This document shows, piece after piece, positions 46,101-58,271 of a stretch of DNA of 64,000 nucleotides. A program made the translations under genes and the position numbers. Numbering within the stretch: the stretch's first letter is position 1; the number at the start of each line of letters is the position of its first letter. Below the pieces are notes generated by a model, which was given only the letters and a program-made list of their open reading frames with translations, was not told where the DNA came from and searched no databases. The stretch spans positions 2,092,501 through 2,156,500 of the forward strand of contig NZ_RBXL01000001.1 in the NCBI RefSeq assembly GCF_003634315.1. Direction: 5' to 3'. Source of the stretch: Thiocapsa rosea (lineage in GTDB: Bacteria > Pseudomonadota > Gammaproteobacteria > Chromatiales > Chromatiaceae).

Positions 46101-49100
46101 CCTGTTGCTCTGGCTGGCCGCGCCCACCGTCGCCTGGTGGATGAGCCGCCCCTTGACACGACGCGAGGCCCGCCTGACGGCCGACCAGGTCCTCTTTCTG
46201 CGCGCCATGTCGCGCAAGACTTGGGCCTTCTTCGAGCGGTTCGTCGGGCCGGAGGACCATTGGCTGCCGCCGGACAACTATCAGGAGCACCCCGTGGCCG
46301 TGCTCGCGCATCGCACCTCGCCGACCAACATGGGAATGTCGCTGCTGGCAAATCTGGCCGCCTATGATTTCGGCTATCTGCCGGTCACGGGACTGATCGA
46401 GCGCACGACCAACACCCTGGGCACGATGGCCGGGATGGAGCGTTATCGCGGCCATTTCTTCAATTGGTACGACACGCAAACGCTCAAACCGCTCGCGCCC
46501 TTCTATGTCTCGTCGGTGGACAGCGGCAACCTCGCGGGTCATCTGCTGACCTTGCAGCCGGGTCTGCTCGCACTGATCGAGGCACCGATCCTGCACCCGC
46601 GTTGGCTTGACGGCATCGGCGACACCTTCGGGATTCTCGCGGGCCTGGTCGAAGAGGAACCCGAGCCGTCTGGACGCAGTGTCCTGTCGGCCCCGCTCGC
46701 GCCGTTCAAGCAGGCGCTGGAATCAGCCTCGCGCTCGCCGCCCGCCACACTGGCGACGGCACGCCAGTGTCTCGCGTCATTGGCGACGGCGGCCGAGGCT
46801 GCGGCGCAGGCGTTGGATGCGCACACCGAGGGCGCCGCGAACGAGTGGGCATGGGCGTTGGAGCGTCAATGCCGCGCCATCCTGAACGATCTGTTGGTGT
46901 TGGTGCCCTCGCTGGCAAGCACGGTTTCGGCCCCCGTTTTGACCCCGGTTGCGCTCGGCGCGGAAGGGACTCACGACCTGAGCCTGACACTGCGTCAGCT
47001 CGCCGAGAGCGAGGCGGGCCGGGACGCCTACGGGGCAGCCCGCGAGCGGATCGCCCTGCTCGAGCGTCTGGCCCTGCAATCCTGCGAGCTGGCTTGGGCG
47101 GACTATGACTTCCTCTACGACGCGTCGCGCCATCTGTTGGCGATCGGCTACAACGTCGCCGAGCGGCGGCAGGATGCGAGCTTCTACGACCTGCTGGCCT
47201 CGGAAGCGCGGCTGGGCAGTTTCGTGGCGATTGCGCAGGGCCAGCTGCCGCAGGAGAGCTGGTTTGCCCTGGGGCGCCTGCTGACCGTCGCCGCCGGCGA
47301 GTCGACGCTCCTGTCGTGGAGCGGCTCCATGTTCGAATACCTCATGCCGCTGCTGGTGATGCCGACCTACGACAACACCCTGCTCGACCGGACCTATCGC
47401 ACGGCGGTGGCCCGGCAGATCGAGTACGGCGCGCTGCGCGGTGTTCCCTGGGGCGTGTCCGAATCCGGCTACAACACCGTCGATCTGCATCTGAACTATC
47501 AGTACCGCGCCTTCGGCGTGCCCGGTCTGGGGCTCAAACGCTGGCTGGCCGAGGATCTGGTCATTGCACCCTACGCCAGCGCACTCGCGCTGATGGTCGC
47601 GCCCGAGGCGGCGTGCCGGAATCTCCAGCGGCTCGCCGCGAGCGGGTTCGAAGGCCGTTACGGGTTTTACGAGGCGATCGACTACACCCCGTCCCGACTG
47701 CCCCGCGGGCAGACCAGCGCCTTGGTGCGCTCCTTCATGGCCCATCACCAGGGCATGAGTTTTCTGTCGCTGGCGTACCTGCTCCTGGACCGTCCGATGC
47801 AGCGGCGTTTCATGGCCGCACCGATGTTTCAGGCGACCGCTCTGCTGCTGCAGGAGCGCATCCCCAAGACACCCGCGTTCTATCTGCACGCGACCGGCGA
47901 GCCCACCGACATCCGCACCACCTCCAGCAGTCAGGATGCGGAGATCCGCGTGTTCACGAACCCCAATACACCCATCCCCGAGGTGAAGCTGTTGTCGAAC
48001 AGCCGCTACCATGTGATGGTCACCAACGCGGGCGGCGGCTACAGTCGCTGGAAGGATCTGGCCGTCACCCGCTGGCACGAAGACACCACCCGCGACCCTT
48101 GGGGCACCTTCTGTTACGTGCGCGACCTGGCGAGCGGCGACTTCTGGTCGACCGCCTATCAGCCGACGCTCAAGCAGCCGGACAGCTACGAGGCGATCTT
48201 CTCGGAGGGACGCGCCGAGTTTCGTCGCCGCGATCAGGGGATCGAGTCCTATACCGAGATTGCCGTCTCCCCGGAAGACGACATCGAGCTGCGCCGGGTG
48301 CGCATCACCAACCGTTCGCGCAGCCGCCGAGTCATCGAGGTCACCAGCTACGCCGAGGTCGTGCTCGCCCCGCCCGCCGCGGACGCCTCGCATCCGGCCT
48401 TCAGCAACCTCTTCGTGCAGACCGAGCTGCTCGACCCGCAGCCGGCGATCCTCTGCACCCGCCGGCCTCGCTCGCGGGAAGAGACCTCGCCCTGGATGTT
48501 TCACCTGATGGTGGTGCGCGGGGCCGAGTGCGGCCCGCCGTCTTACGAGACGGACCGGATGCGCTTCATCGGGCGCGACCGCAGCGTCACCGATCCGCAG
48601 GCGATGCGCGGGTATGAAGACCTCTCGGGCAGCGCGGGCTCGGTGCTGGATCCCGTCGTCGTCATCCGCTACGCCATCACGCTGGATCCGGATGAATTCG
48701 CCACCATCGATCGGGTCACCGGCATCGGCGACAGTCGCGAGATCGCCGTGAGCCTGGTCGAGAAGTACCAGGATCAGCGACTCGCCAATCGTGTCTTCGA
48801 TCTGGCCTGGACCCACAGCCAGGTCGTGCTGCGCCAGATCAATGCCAGGCAGTCCGACGTGCAGCTTTACGGACGCCTGGCCAGCTCGATCCTCTATGCC
48901 AATGCCTCGCTGCGTGCCGAGCCGAGCGTGCTCGCTCAAAATCGGCGCGGACAATCCGGGCTCTGGAGCCATGCGGTCTCCGGCGATGTCCCGATGGTGC
49001 TGGTGCAGATCGGCGACCCGGAAAACATCGAGTTGGTGCATCAGTTGGTGCAGGCGCATGCCTATTGGCGCCTGAAGGGACTGACGGTGGATCTGGTGAT

Positions 49101-51849
49101 CTGGAACGAGGATCGCGCCGGTTACCGCCAGCAGCTCCATGATCAGATCCTGGGGCTGATCGCCGCGGGTGCGGATGCACACGTGATCGATCGGCCCGGC
49201 GGTATCTTCCTCCGCCCGGCCGATCAGATCTCCAACGAAGACCGCGTTCTCTTCCAGACCGTGGCACGGGCCATCCTCAGCGATACACGGGGCACCCTGG
49301 CCGAGCAGCTCGGTCGGCGCGCTCGGCCGGAACGGCGTATCCCGCGCCTGCGCCCGACCCGGACCCGTTTTGCCGAATGGAGTCGCGGTGTGGAGCCCAA
49401 ATCGGCCGGCGTCTCGGAGCCGAACAACCCCGCGCAGCGCCTCTTCGACAACGGTCTGGGCGGCTTCACGCCCGACGGGCGCGAATACGTCATCACGACC
49501 GCGCCCGGTCAAACGACGCCCGCACCCTGGGTCAATGTCCTGGCGAATGCGCACTTCGGGACGGTCGTCTCGGCGAGCGGCATGGCCTACACCTGGAGCG
49601 AGAACGCCCACGCGTTCCGCCTCACGCCCTGGCACAACGACCCGGTCAGCGACGCGAGCGGCGAGGCCTTCTATCTGCGCGACGAGGAGAGCGGCCATCT
49701 ATGGTCGCCCACGCCGCTGCCCGCGGGCGGCGCGTCGGAGTACGTCAGCCGTCACGGCTTCGGCTACAGCGTCTTCGAGCACACCGAGGACGGCATCGCC
49801 TCGGAGTTGTGCGTCTACGTCGCCGTGGACGCACCGATCAAGTTCTCGGTGCTCAAGTTGCGCAATTGCTCCAATCAGGCGCGCCGGCTCTCCGCGACCG
49901 GCTATGTGGAGTGGGTGCTCGGGGATCTGCGGCCCAAGTCGACCCTGCACGTCGTCACCGAGATCGACCCGCTCAGCGGCGCGCTCTTCGCGCACAACCC
50001 CTACAACACCGAGTTCGCCGACCGCCGTGCCTTTTTCGACGTGGACGACCAATCCCGCACCCTGAGCGGGGACCGGACCGAATTCATCGGGCGCAACGGC
50101 ACCCTCGGCGCACCGGCCGCGCTGACGCGCTTACGGCTGTCCGGGAAGGTCGGGGCCGGGCTGGATGCCTGCGCCGCGATCCAGGTCGGCATCGACCTGG
50201 CCCCCGGGCAAACCCGTGAAATCGTCTTCCGGCTGGGCGTGGCCGGTCGACGCGGTGCCGATGATGCCAGCACGCTGGTGACGCGCTACCGCGGGGCGTC
50301 CGCCGCCCGCTCCACGCTGGAGGCCGTACAGGCGCATTGGGTACATACCCTGGGCGCCGTGCAGGTCGACACCCCGGATCCGGCGCTCGACGTCCTGGCC
50401 AACGGCTGGCTCCTCTATCAGACCCTGGCCTGCCGCTTGTGGGCGCGCAGCGGCTACTACCAGTCGGGCGGGGCGTTCGGGTTCCGCGACCAGTTGCAGG
50501 ACGCGATGGCGCTCGTCCATGCCGAGCCCGTCCTGCTGCGCGAGCACCTGCTGCTCTGCGCGGGGCGTCAGTTTCCCGAAGGCGATGTCCAGCACTGGTG
50601 GCATCCGCCCTCGGGCCGGGGGGTGCGCACCCGCTGCTCCGACGACTATCTCTGGCTCCCGCTGGCGACCTGCCGCTATGTGCTGGCCACCGGGGATACC
50701 GACGTGCTGGACGAAACGGCCCGGTTCCTCGAGGGTCGCCTGGTCAGCGGGCAGGACGACTCCTATTACGATCTCCCGGGTCAGTCCGAGGACTCGGCGA
50801 GTCTCTACCAACACTGCGTGCGCGCCATCCTGCACGGGCTGCGGTTCGGCGAGCACGGACTGCCGCTGATGGGATCCGGCGACTGGAACGACGGCATGAA
50901 CCTGGTCGGGATCCAGGGCCGGGGCGAGAGCATCTGGCTGGGCTGGTTCCTCTATGAGGTGCTCGTCCAGTTCAGCGCGGTGGCGCGCCTGCAGGGCGAT
51001 GCGCCCTTCGTGGAGCGCTGCCTGACGGAGGCCGCCCGGTTACGCCGGAACATCGAGGCGCACGGTTGGGATGGCGGCTGGTACCGGCGCGCCTATTTCG
51101 ACGACGGTACCCCGCTGGGCTCGGCGAGTCAGGAGGAATGCCGGATCGATTCCATCGCACAAAGCTGGTCGGTGCTCTCCGGGGCCGGTGATCCCGAGCG
51201 CGCACGCACGGGGATGGCGGCGCTGGATGCACACCTGGTGCGCCGGGATGCCGGGTTGATTCAACTGCTGGATCCGCCCTTCGACACCTCCGATTTGAAT
51301 CCGGGCTATATCAAGGGGTACGTGCCGGGCGTGCGCGAGAATGGGGGGCAATACACCCATGCGGCCATCTGGGCGACGATGGCATTCGCGCGCTTGGGTG
51401 ATCCGGCACGCGCCTGGGAGCTCTTCTCCCTGATCAACCCGATCAACCACGGGCGCTCGCCCGAGGAGATCGCGATCTACAAGGTCGAGCCCTATGTGGT
51501 CGCAGCCGATGTCTATGGCGTCGCGCCGCATATCGGGCGCGGCGGCTGGAGCTGGTACACCGGCTCGGCGAGCTGGATGTATCGGCTGATCCTGGAGTCC
51601 CTACTGGGGCTGCGGCTCGAGGTCGATACCCTGCATGTCGCGCCCTGTCTGCCCGCCGAGTGGGAGGGGTTCAGGCTGCGCTACCGCTATCGGGAGACGT
51701 TCTACCACATCGCCGTGACACAACGCGGCAATCGCGAGGGGGGGACGCGGATCACGGTGGACGGTGTGGCGCAAGACGCGCCTGAGATTCCGTTGGTGGA
51801 CGACCAGCGAGAGCACAGGGTCGAGGTGGTCGTCCAGGGCGAGCCGTGA
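43156..51849 (+). CDS. Cyclic beta-1,2-glucan synthase (GH94/GT84, NdvB-like)
   Basis: A 2897-residue inner-membrane enzyme that initiates, elongates and cyclises beta-1,2-glucan for the periplasm, where it aids osmoadaptation and envelope stability. The N-terminal third has hydrophobic helices near 420-475 and 830-890. The GT84 domain carries LDTDTQLP at about 637 and [10 protein letters not shown] near 790. A glycoamylase-like segment includes [12 protein letters not shown] (about 1428). The C-terminus is a GH94 phosphorylase-like domain with [10 protein letters not shown] (about 2574), which sets chain length in known enzymes. The size matches Brucella and Rhizobium synthases (about 2830-2870). 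TTG 43156 is preceded by AAAGGAGG. No nearby exporter of the NdvA type is obvious. Confidence 0.93.
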   Translation: MAIRDTLLQFKKWLPAKGLINASVGDEPPLRSELFSAVQMEEHGKRLADAHALMPGHPPDRLLARLNENETILIGVCRLLMVAVTENRRIAPAGEWLLDNFYLIEDQIRTAKRHLPKGYSRELPRLLQGPSAGLPRVYDVALEIIAHGDGRVDPENLNRFVSAYQTVTTLRLGELWAIPIMLRLALIENLRRVAVLIAASRTDQNLADVWADRMMEMVEQDPKNLILVIADMARSNPPLSSAFVAELARRLQGQSSALALPLTWVEQQLAESGLAIEQLVQAENQQQAADQVSIGNSIGSLRFLGALDWREFVETMSLVEQTLREDPGGIYREMDFATRDRYRHVVEKVAKNSPLSEAEVARRAVELARQGAIGNDDGGARAGHVGFYLIDRGLPQLERRAQACLCTLESLQRRGRRFPLVLYLGAIVVLTMLFAGALLGQAPSDSLPGWLLLLLAVPAVLGTSQLAVALVNWLATLLATPYPLPRLDFSDGIPAASRTLVVTPTMLTGAAGIEALIEGLEVRFLANRDDSLHFGLLTDFRDAPTQTQPEDETLVRLAVQGIEALNAKYPRDGGDSFFLFHRPRRWNPQDRIWMGYERKRGKLADLNALLRGRAADRFATIVGQTTILLDVRYVITLDTDTQLPRDAARELVGTLAHPLNRAHYDPDRQLVSEGYGILQPRVAVSLPGANRSRYARLHGDDAGIDPYTHAVSDVYQDWFQEGSFIGKGIYDVDVFEQALTDRFPENRILSHDLLEGCHVRSGLVSDVQLYEDFPASYSADVSRRHRWIRGDWQIARWLLPRVPGLDGRPRRNPLSALSRWKLADNLRRSLVPAALTLLFVLGWTLTASPGLWTLAVLGISLIPSLLTALLNGLQKPGDVRWRDHLAAALRTAVRQVAQAIFTVVCLPYEGFFSLDATIRTLWRTRVSHRRLLEWTSSGDLDRSRSGIVAFHSRMWIAPALALVTASVLAWVNPAALIVAGPILLLWLAAPTVAWWMSRPLTRREARLTADQVLFLRAMSRKTWAFFERFVGPEDHWLPPDNYQEHPVAVLAHRTSPTNMGMSLLANLAAYDFGYLPVTGLIERTTNTLGTMAGMERYRGHFFNWYDTQTLKPLAPFYVSSVDSGNLAGHLLTLQPGLLALIEAPILHPRWLDGIGDTFGILAGLVEEEPEPSGRSVLSAPLAPFKQALESASRSPPATLATARQCLASLATAAEAAAQALDAHTEGAANEWAWALERQCRAILNDLLVLVPSLASTVSAPVLTPVALGAEGTHDLSLTLRQLAESEAGRDAYGAARERIALLERLALQSCELAWADYDFLYDASRHLLAIGYNVAERRQDASFYDLLASEARLGSFVAIAQGQLPQESWFALGRLLTVAAGESTLLSWSGSMFEYLMPLLVMPTYDNTLLDRTYRTAVARQIEYGALRGVPWGVSESGYNTVDLHLNYQYRAFGVPGLGLKRWLAEDLVIAPYASALALMVAPEAACRNLQRLAASGFEGRYGFYEAIDYTPSRLPRGQTSALVRSFMAHHQGMSFLSLAYLLLDRPMQRRFMAAPMFQATALLLQERIPKTPAFYLHATGEPTDIRTTSSSQDAEIRVFTNPNTPIPEVKLLSNSRYHVMVTNAGGGYSRWKDLAVTRWHEDTTRDPWGTFCYVRDLASGDFWSTAYQPTLKQPDSYEAIFSEGRAEFRRRDQGIESYTEIAVSPEDDIELRRVRITNRSRSRRVIEVTSYAEVVLAPPAADASHPAFSNLFVQTELLDPQPAILCTRRPRSREETSPWMFHLMVVRGAECGPPSYETDRMRFIGRDRSVTDPQAMRGYEDLSGSAGSVLDPVVVIRYAITLDPDEFATIDRVTGIGDSREIAVSLVEKYQDQRLANRVFDLAWTHSQVVLRQINARQSDVQLYGRLASSILYANASLRAEPSVLAQNRRGQSGLWSHAVSGDVPMVLVQIGDPENIELVHQLVQAHAYWRLKGLTVDLVIWNEDRAGYRQQLHDQILGLIAAGADAHVIDRPGGIFLRPADQISNEDRVLFQTVARAILSDTRGTLAEQLGRRARPERRIPRLRPTRTRFAEWSRGVEPKSAGVSEPNNPAQRLFDNGLGGFTPDGREYVITTAPGQTTPAPWVNVLANAHFGTVVSASGMAYTWSENAHAFRLTPWHNDPVSDASGEAFYLRDEESGHLWSPTPLPAGGASEYVSRHGFGYSVFEHTEDGIASELCVYVAVDAPIKFSVLKLRNCSNQARRLSATGYVEWVLGDLRPKSTLHVVTEIDPLSGALFAHNPYNTEFADRRAFFDVDDQSRTLSGDRTEFIGRNGTLGAPAALTRLRLSGKVGAGLDACAAIQVGIDLAPGQTREIVFRLGVAGRRGADDASTLVTRYRGASAARSTLEAVQAHWVHTLGAVQVDTPDPALDVLANGWLLYQTLACRLWARSGYYQSGGAFGFRDQLQDAMALVHAEPVLLREHLLLCAGRQFPEGDVQHWWHPPSGRGVRTRCSDDYLWLPLATCRYVLATGDTDVLDETARFLEGRLVSGQDDSYYDLPGQSEDSASLYQHCVRAILHGLRFGEHGLPLMGSGDWNDGMNLVGIQGRGESIWLGWFLYEVLVQFSAVARLQGDAPFVERCLTEAARLRRNIEAHGWDGGWYRRAYFDDGTPLGSASQEECRIDSIAQSWSVLSGAGDPERARTGMAALDAHLVRRDAGLIQLLDPPFDTSDLNPGYIKGYVPGVRENGGQYTHAAIWATMAFARLGDPARAWELFSLINPINHGRSPEEIAIYKVEPYVVAADVYGVAPHIGRGGWSWYTGSASWMYRLILESLLGLRLEVDTLHVAPCLPAEWEGFRLRYRYRETFYHIAVTQRGNREGGTRITVDGVAQDAPEIPLVDDQREHRVEVVVQGEP

Positions 51850-51925
51850 TTGTCCGGCATCGTTGCTGGAGGCACATCGCTCGCGGTCGACCCCGCTTTT
51901 CAGGTTCAGGAACACAGGATCCATC

Positions 51926-52999
51926 ATGACCCTGGCAGTCAAGAAGAACATGGTTCTGCTGATCAGTGCAGTGGCCATCGCCACCATCGCGGTCCTGGTC
52001 TGGACCACCCTGCAACCCTCGGGGCCGGGCGCCGGCTTCGTCAGCGGCAACGGCCGCATCGAGGCCACCGAGATCGACGTGGCCACCAAGCTCGCCGGAC
52101 GGGTGGAAGACATCCTGGTCAACGAAGGCGATTTCGTGCTGGCCGGTCAGCCTCTGGCGCAGATGCGGGTCGCCACGCTCGACGCCCAGCGCGACGAGGC
52201 GCTGGCGCAGTCCCGCCAGGCCGTCACGGCTGTCGCCAGCGCCAAGGCCCAAGTCGCCGTGCACCAGAGCGATACGGCCGCCGCGCAGGCCCTGGTAGGC
52301 CAGCGCGAGAGCGAGCTCGACGCCGCGCAGCGGCGCTACGCCCGCTCCGAGACCCTGTCCGAGAAGGGCATGACGACCCGCCAGATCCTCGACGACGACC
52401 GCGCCCGCGTGCACGGCGCCCAGGCGACGCTGGCCGGTGCGCAAGCCCAGGTGACCGCGAGTGAGGCGGCGACCACGGCTGCCCGCGCCGCGGTGGTCGG
52501 CGCCGACTCCGGTGTGGAGGCCAGCGAGGCGACGGTGGCTCGTGTCGAGGCCGACATCGAGGACAGTCAGCTCAAGTCCCCGCGGGCCGGACGCGTGCAA
52601 TACCGCATCGCGCAGCCCGGCGAGGTCCTGGCCGCCGGCGGCAAGGTGCTCAACCTGGTTGATCTCAGCGATGTCTACATGACCTTCTTCCTGCCCGAGA
52701 CGGCGGCTGGCCGGGTCGCGCTGGGCAGCGAGGTGCATCTGGTCCTCGATGCGGCGCCGCAATACGTGATTCCGGCGCGGGTGTCCTATGTCGCCAGCAC
52801 CGCGCAGTTCACGCCCAAGACGGTGGAGACGGCCAGCGAGCGGCAGAAGTTGATGTTCCGCGTCAAGGCGCGGATCGATCCGGAGCTGCTGCTGAAACAC
52901 CGCGCGCTGGTCAAGACCGGCCTGCCCGGTATGGCCTGGATTAAGCTCGATGCGGACGCCGCCTGGCCGGCCAACCTGGTCGTCAAGGTGCCGGATTGA
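51926..52999 (+). CDS. HlyD-family periplasmic adaptor (YhiI-like)
   Basis: A 357-residue membrane-fusion protein with an N-terminal transmembrane anchor ([20 protein letters not shown]). A biotinyl/lipoyl-like domain ([29 protein letters not shown]), a long coiled-coil hairpin (90-230, rich in AQ repeats) and a beta-barrel domain follow. It matches YhiI in the E. coli yhiI-rbbA-yhhJ locus. AGGA lies 6 bases upstream of ATG 51926. The stop overlaps the next gene. It likely connects the ABC transporter to an outer-membrane channel encoded elsewhere. Confidence 0.9.
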   Translation: MTLAVKKNMVLLISAVAIATIAVLVWTTLQPSGPGAGFVSGNGRIEATEIDVATKLAGRVEDILVNEGDFVLAGQPLAQMRVATLDAQRDEALAQSRQAVTAVASAKAQVAVHQSDTAAAQALVGQRESELDAAQRRYARSETLSEKGMTTRQILDDDRARVHGAQATLAGAQAQVTASEAATTAARAAVVGADSGVEASEATVARVEADIEDSQLKSPRAGRVQYRIAQPGEVLAAGGKVLNLVDLSDVYMTFFLPETAAGRVALGSEVHLVLDAAPQYVIPARVSYVASTAQFTPKTVETASERQKLMFRVKARIDPELLLKHRALVKTGLPGMAWIKLDADAAWPANLVVKVPD

Positions 53000-55800
53000 G
53001 CCCCGGCATGGTCCCGCCGCCCGTGGTCGATCCACCGGGGCGGGATGCATCGGCATCAATCGCCAGTCCGGTCGCCCGCCTGGTCGGCGTCGGTTTGCGC
53101 TACGGCAAGGTGGTAGCGCTGGACGATATCAGCCTGGACATCCCGGCCGGGCGCATGGTCGGACTGCTCGGCCCGGACGGTGTAGGCAAATCCAGCCTGC
53201 TGGCGCTGCTCGCCGGCGCCCGCGCCATCCAGCAGGGCCGGGTGAGCGCCTTGGGCGGGGACATGGCCAGCGTGCGCCATCGCGGCCGCGTCTGCCCCCG
53301 CATCTCCTACATGCCCCAGGGTCTGGGCAAGAACCTCTACCCGACCCTGTCGATCGAGGAGAACCTTCAGTTCTTCGGTCGGCTGTTCGGCCACCCGGCC
53401 GCCGAGCGTCGCCGTCGTATCGATACCCTGACCGCGAGCACCGGTCTGACGCCCTTCCTCTCGCGACCGGCCGGCAAGCTCTCCGGCGGCATGAAGCAGA
53501 AGCTGGGTCTGTGCTGCGCCCTGATCCACGATCCGGACCTCTTGATCCTCGATGAGCCGACCACCGGCGTCGATCCGCTCGCCCGCGCGCAGTTTTGGGA
53601 TCTGATCACAGGGATCCGAGCCGAGCGGACCGGCATGAGCGTGATCGTGGCCACCGCCTACATGGACGAGGCAGAGGGTTTCGACTGGCTGGTGGCGATG
53701 GATGCCGGTCGCGTCTTGGCCACCGGCACGCCGGCCGAGCTGCTGGCGCGCACCGGCAGTGATTCGCTTGACGCGGCCTTCATCGCGCTGCTGCCGGAGG
53801 ACCGGCGGCGCGGTCATCGCGCCGTGACCATCCCGCCGCTCACCGATGCAAGTGAAACGGACATCGCAATCGAGGCGAACGATCTCACCATGCGTTTCGG
53901 CGATTTCCTCGCCGTCGACCATGTGAGTTTCTCGATCCGTCGCGGCGAGATCTTCGGCTTCATCGGCTCCAACGGCTGCGGCAAGTCCACCACCATGAAG
54001 ATGCTGACCGGCTTGCTGCCGGCCAGCGAAGGCAACGCGGCCCTGTTCGGACAGGCGGTCGACCCCAAGGATATCGCCACGCGCCGGCGCGTGGGCTACA
54101 TGTCGCAGGCGTTCTCGCTCTATTCGGAGCTCTCGGTGCGCCAGAACCTGGTGCTGCATGCGCGCCTGTTCCAGGTGCCCGAGGCCGAGATCCCGGCGCG
54201 GGTGGAGGCGATGATCCAGCGCTTCGGCCTAGTCGAGGCGGCTGACGCGCTGCCCGACAGGCTGCCGCTGGGCATCCGTCAGCGTCTCTCGCTGGCCGTG
54301 GCGATGGTGCATCGCCCCGAGCTGCTGATCCTGGACGAGCCCACCTCGGGCGTGGACCCGATCGCGCGCGACAGCCTCTGGCAACTGATGATTGACCTGG
54401 CGCGCCGAGATCAGGTCACCATCTTCATCTCCACCCATTTCATGAACGAGGCCGGGCGCTGCGACCGCATCTCGCTGATGCATGCCGGGCGGGTGCTGGT
54501 CACCGATGCCCCGGCCGAGCTGGTTCGCCAGCGCGGGGCGGCGACGCTGGAAGCGGCGTTCATCGGTTATCTGGAAGACGCCGGCGCGCGTGGCGAGGCG
54601 GCAGCCCCGCCTGTCATAGCGGCCCCATCGGTTTCAACGATTCCAGCGGCCGCCCCCCGCGCGCGCCCTATCCCCTTCAGCGTCGGGCGCGCCTGGAGCT
54701 ACGGCCTGCGCGAGACGCTGGAGCTGCAACGTGACCCGGTGCGGGCCGCCATGGCGTTGCTCGGAACGGCGATGCTGATGTTCGTCTTCGGCTATGGTAT
54801 CAGCCTGGACGTGGAGGATCTGAGCTACGCCGTGCTCGACCGCGACCAGACCGGTTTGAGTCAGAATTACGCGCTGAACCTGTCCGGCTCGCGCTACTTC
54901 GTCGAACGCCCGCCGATCCAGGACGATCACGACCTCGACCGGCGCATGCGCGCCGGCCAACTCGCGCTCGCCATCGAGATCCCACACGGCTTCGCGCGCG
55001 ACATCGGGCGCGGTCACAGCGTGCAGATCGGCGCCTGGGTCGACGGCGCCATGCCGGTGCGCGCCGAGACGGTGCGGGGCTATGTGCAGGGGATGCACCA
55101 GGGCTGGCTGCTGGAGCAGGCGAAAGAGCGGCTCGGTCAGGATGCCGCGATCAGCCCGGCCACGATCGAGACACGCTTTCGCTACAACCCGGACGTGCGC
55201 AGCCTGCCGGCGATGGTGCCGGCGGTCATCCCCATGCTGCTGCTGATGATCCCGGCGATGCTGACCGCGCTCTCGGTCGTACGCGAGAAGGAGCTGGGTT
55301 CGATCATCAATCTCTATGTCACCCCAGTCACCCGCAGCGAGTTCCTGCTCGGCAAGCAGCTCCCCTACATCCTGCTGGCGATGCTCAACTTCGCCCTGCT
55401 GACGCTGCTGGCGGTCACCGTCTTCGGGGTACCGGTGAAGGGCAGTCTCTTGGCGCTGACGGCGGGGGCGCTGCTCTTCGTGACCTTCTCGACCGGCTTC
55501 GGGCTCTTCGCCTCCACCTTCACGCGCAGCCAGATCGCGGCCATGTTCGTGACCATCATCGGCACCATCATCCCGGCCATCCAGTTCTCCGGCATGTTGA
55601 ACCCGGTGTCCTCGCTCGAAGGCGTGGGTCATGTCATCGGCCAGTTCTACCCGGCCGCACACTTCCTGACCATCACGCGTGGCGTCTTCAACAAGGCGCT
55701 GGGCTTCGCCAGTCTTGAAGCCTCCTTCTGGCCGCTCGCGTTGGCGGTGCCGGTGATCCTGCTCCTGTCGATCGTGCTGCTCAAGAAGCAGGAGCGCTGA
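52996..55800 (+). CDS. RbbA-like ABC ATPase-permease fusion
   Basis: A 934-residue fusion of two ABC ATPase domains and an ABC2-type membrane domain. Domain 1 Walker A is [12 protein letters not shown] and its signature is [12 protein letters not shown]. Domain 2 Walker A is [13 protein letters not shown] and its signature is [12 protein letters not shown], where the usual LSGG is replaced. The C-terminal part has about six transmembrane helices. This matches E. coli RbbA, described as a ribosome-associated ATPase and also as a transporter. The start TTG 52996 overlaps the adaptor stop; ATG 53008 is an alternative. Followed 3 bases later by the permease gene. Confidence 0.9.
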   Translation: MSPGMVPPPVVDPPGRDASASIASPVARLVGVGLRYGKVVALDDISLDIPAGRMVGLLGPDGVGKSSLLALLAGARAIQQGRVSALGGDMASVRHRGRVCPRISYMPQGLGKNLYPTLSIEENLQFFGRLFGHPAAERRRRIDTLTASTGLTPFLSRPAGKLSGGMKQKLGLCCALIHDPDLLILDEPTTGVDPLARAQFWDLITGIRAERTGMSVIVATAYMDEAEGFDWLVAMDAGRVLATGTPAELLARTGSDSLDAAFIALLPEDRRRGHRAVTIPPLTDASETDIAIEANDLTMRFGDFLAVDHVSFSIRRGEIFGFIGSNGCGKSTTMKMLTGLLPASEGNAALFGQAVDPKDIATRRRVGYMSQAFSLYSELSVRQNLVLHARLFQVPEAEIPARVEAMIQRFGLVEAADALPDRLPLGIRQRLSLAVAMVHRPELLILDEPTSGVDPIARDSLWQLMIDLARRDQVTIFISTHFMNEAGRCDRISLMHAGRVLVTDAPAELVRQRGAATLEAAFIGYLEDAGARGEAAAPPVIAAPSVSTIPAAAPRARPIPFSVGRAWSYGLRETLELQRDPVRAAMALLGTAMLMFVFGYGISLDVEDLSYAVLDRDQTGLSQNYALNLSGSRYFVERPPIQDDHDLDRRMRAGQLALAIEIPHGFARDIGRGHSVQIGAWVDGAMPVRAETVRGYVQGMHQGWLLEQAKERLGQDAAISPATIETRFRYNPDVRSLPAMVPAVIPMLLLMIPAMLTALSVVREKELGSIINLYVTPVTRSEFLLGKQLPYILLAMLNFALLTLLAVTVFGVPVKGSLLALTAGALLFVTFSTGFGLFASTFTRSQIAAMFVTIIGTIIPAIQFSGMLNPVSSLEGVGHVIGQFYPAAHFLTITRGVFNKALGFASLEASFWPLALAVPVILLLSIVLLKKQER

Positions 55801-55802
55801 GG

Positions 55803-56927
55803 ATGCCGCATCTCGCCAACATCTACCGCCTGGGCATCAAGGAACTCTGGAGCCTGGCGCGCGACCCCATGATGCTCGTCCTGATTGCCTACACCTTCAC
55901 GGTGTCCATCTATGTCGCGGCCACGGCGATGCCGGAGACGCTGCACAAGGCGCCCATCGCCATCGTCGACGAGGACGGCTCGCCGCTGTCGATGCGCATC
56001 GCGAGCGCCTTCTATCCCCCGCGCTTCGATCCGCCGGCGATGATCGGCCTCTCGGAGATCGATGCCGGCATGGATTCCGGCGACTTCACCTTCGTTCTGG
56101 ACATCCCGCCGGACTTCCAACGCGACGTGCTGGCCGGGCGCTCGCCCGCGGTCCAGCTCAACGTCGATGCCACGCGCATGAGCCAGGCGTTTACCGGCAG
56201 CGGTTTTGTCCAGCAGATGGTGCTGGGCGAGGTCGGCGAGTTCGTGCAGCGTTACCGTGGAAGCGCGGCCCTGCCGGTCGAGCTGGCCCTGCGTACCCGT
56301 TTCAATCCCAACCTGGAACACGCCTGGTTCGGCGCGCTGATGGAGATCATCAACAACGTCACCCTGCTGTCGATCATCCTGACCGGCGCGGCGCTGATCC
56401 GCGAGCGCGAGCACGGCACTATCGAGCATCTGCTGGCGATGCCGGTCACGCCTGCCGAGATCATGCTGGCCAAGATCTGGTCGATGGGTCTGGTGGTGCT
56501 GCTGGCCGCCGGCTTGGCGCTGGTGCTCGTCGTTCAGGGCGTGCTGAGCATCCCGATCGAGGGCTCGCTGGCGCTCTTTCTGGTCGCCGCCACGCTGCAT
56601 CTCTTCGCCACCACCTCGCTCGGCATCTTCATGGCCACCCTGGCGCGCTCCATGCCGCAGTTCGGGATGCTCGCGGTGCTCATCCTGCTGCCACTGCAAC
56701 TGCTCTCGGGCAACTCCACCCCGCGCGAGAGCATGCCCGAGCTGGTGCAGACCCTGATGCTCGGCGCACCGACCACGCACTTCGTCACCGCCGCCCAGGC
56801 GATCCTCTACCGCGGCGCCGGCCTCGACGTGGTCTGGCCGCCGTTCCTCGCGCTCGCCGCGATCGGCGCGGTGTTCTTCGGCATCGCGCTGATTCGCTTT
56901 CGCCGGACCATCAGCGCGATGGCCTAA
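55803..56927 (+). CDS. ABC-2 type permease (YhhJ-like)
   Basis: A 374-residue membrane protein with one N-terminal helix, a large periplasmic domain (about 45-170) and five C-terminal helices. The ABC2 motifs REREHGTIEHLLAMPVTPAEIMLAK and SGNSTPRESMP are present. It pairs with the RbbA-like protein and the HlyD adaptor as a three-gene export operon of unknown substrate. The TAA stop (56925-56927) is the first triplet of a MITE-1 element. Confidence 0.9.
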   Translation: MPHLANIYRLGIKELWSLARDPMMLVLIAYTFTVSIYVAATAMPETLHKAPIAIVDEDGSPLSMRIASAFYPPRFDPPAMIGLSEIDAGMDSGDFTFVLDIPPDFQRDVLAGRSPAVQLNVDATRMSQAFTGSGFVQQMVLGEVGEFVQRYRGSAALPVELALRTRFNPNLEHAWFGALMEIINNVTLLSIILTGAALIREREHGTIEHLLAMPVTPAEIMLAKIWSMGLVVLLAAGLALVLVVQGVLSIPIEGSLALFLVAATLHLFATTSLGIFMATLARSMPQFGMLAVLILLPLQLLSGNSTPRESMPELVQTLMLGAPTTHFVTAAQAILYRGAGLDVVWPPFLALAAIGAVFFGIALIRFRRTISAMA

Positions 56928-57024
56928 ACCGCGTCCAGAGCGAGATGCTCATCTTCGAGTGAGTTCGACATTTGGTCCATCCACTGTTCTTGGCGGAGAC
57001 GCGGTTTAAAATGATATATTTTTT

Positions 57025-58124
57025 GGTGATTAGCGTCGTGCCTCAGCCAGAGCATTTCACGCCGTGCGGACGGCGCCCTGGCGCAGCCATTTCTCGGGGC
57101 TGGGCGGGGTGCGGACGCTGGCATGGAGGAGTCGCCCGACCAGCGAGGGCAGATCGAACCGGCGGTTCAGGCGATACTGCGCCTCGGCGAGGTAGCGCGC
57201 CAAGTACTTGTGGACGTTGACGTGGTGATAGGTGCCCCGGATCGCGGTCTTGAGGTTGGAGATGACGGTATTGACCCAGCGGAACGCATCGATCTCGCTG
57301 GATTTGCGCGGGCTGACCACGATCGCCCCGTAGGCGGCGACTTCTGCCCCGGCGCAGCCGAGGCTCGCGAAGGCGTCGGTGACGAGGTGTGCGTCGGGAT
57401 CCAGCGCCTTGCGCACCCACGCGCGCAGCGTGTCGCCCTTCAGATCGGGGAGCGGGTCGAAGCGCACGTGTCGGGGATGACCGTCGTCGCCGACTTCCAC
57501 CGCGGCGATGAACACGGCCTTGCCTTCGGCGCCGCGTCCGCGTTTGCCGCCGCGGCGCTTGCCCCCGACGACGGCGTCGTCGGCAACAACCACGCCGGTG
57601 AGGAGGCGACCGGACTCGCGCTCGGCCATGGCTTCGAGGAGTTTGTGCTTGAGCCGCCAGGCGGTGCGATAACACACGCCGAGATGGCGTTTGAGCGACA
57701 GTGCCGAGAGGTTGTTCTTGTTCTGCGTCACCAGGTACATGGCTTGAAACCATTTGGTCAGCGGCAGCTTGGAGCTCTCGAACAGGGTCCCGCACGTCAG
57801 CGAGGTCTGCACCCGGCACTGCGCGCACTGCCAGTAGGTGCGCCCGTCGGCGTGGAAGCGACTGTGCGAGGTGGCTCCGCAGTGCGGACAGACGAACCCC
57901 TGCGGCCACCGCGACGCCTCCAGGGCCGCCGCGCACTGGGCTTCGGTGCCGTAGCGTGCGAAGAAATCGTCCAGGGACATGCCCGGCTGGAATTGAATCG
58001 GGTTCTGCGGCATCGCCGTCGGCCTCGCTGCGGTTGGAGATGCCTGTAGTGTGCGCCGGGGGGTGGCTCAATCCGTGAGCCTGCCGGCTCGAAAATCGCT
58101 GGCTGAGGGACGACGCTAATCACC
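57025..58124. mobile_element. Complete IS1595-family insertion sequence, 1100 bp
   Basis: The terminal inverted repeats begin GGTGATTAGCGTCGT at both ends and continue CCTCAGCCA after one mismatch. An 8-bp target duplication, TATTTTTT, flanks the element at 57017-57024 and 58125-58132. The single transposase ORF is intact. Confidence 0.92.
57057..58013 (-). CDS. IS1595-family (ISXO2-like) transposase
   Basis: A 318-residue transposase. Residues 40-70 form a zinc ribbon (CPHCGATSHSRF...CAQC). The ISXO2-like DDE domain covers about 130-290 (VVADDAVVGGKRRGGKRGRG, HLVTDAF, and RWVNTVISNLKTAIRGTYHHVNVHKYLARYLAEAQYRLNRRF). Length fits the family. Both ends and the target duplication are intact, so the element may be active or recent. 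Confidence 0.93.
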   Translation of the reverse strand: MPQNPIQFQPGMSLDDFFARYGTEAQCAAALEASRWPQGFVCPHCGATSHSRFHADGRTYWQCAQCRVQTSLTCGTLFESSKLPLTKWFQAMYLVTQNKNNLSALSLKRHLGVCYRTAWRLKHKLLEAMAERESGRLLTGVVVADDAVVGGKRRGGKRGRGAEGKAVFIAAVEVGDDGHPRHVRFDPLPDLKGDTLRAWVRKALDPDAHLVTDAFASLGCAGAEVAAYGAIVVSPRKSSEIDAFRWVNTVISNLKTAIRGTYHHVNVHKYLARYLAEAQYRLNRRFDLPSLVGRLLHASVRTPPSPEKWLRQGAVRTA

Positions 58125-58271
58125 TATTTTTTAATAACCTAAACCGCGCCAGCTCCAGCGGTCGTCAAGTTTGCCGGGGCGGATCCCATCCAAAAACACC
58201 GCAGACCGCGCCGGGCGCGGTTTAGCTTCGATCCTGCAACGGGAAACACCAATGATTCGGACGATTGCGCA

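Larger units (their letters stand above)
56925..58224. repeat. MITE-1 interrupted by an IS1595 element
   Basis: The left arm (56925-57008, TAAACCGCGTCCAGAGCG to GACGCGGTTTAA) and right arm (58140-58224, TAAACCGCGCCAGCTCC to GGGCGCGGTTTA) are separated by an IS inserted into the AT-rich centre. The TAA of the left end is the permease stop codon. Confidence 0.85.

Noticed and set aside
46777-49698. Open frame of 973 codons on the minus strand
   Set aside because: It is entirely antisense to the cyclic glucan synthase, whose sense frame has clear catalytic motifs; long antisense frames are common at this GC content.
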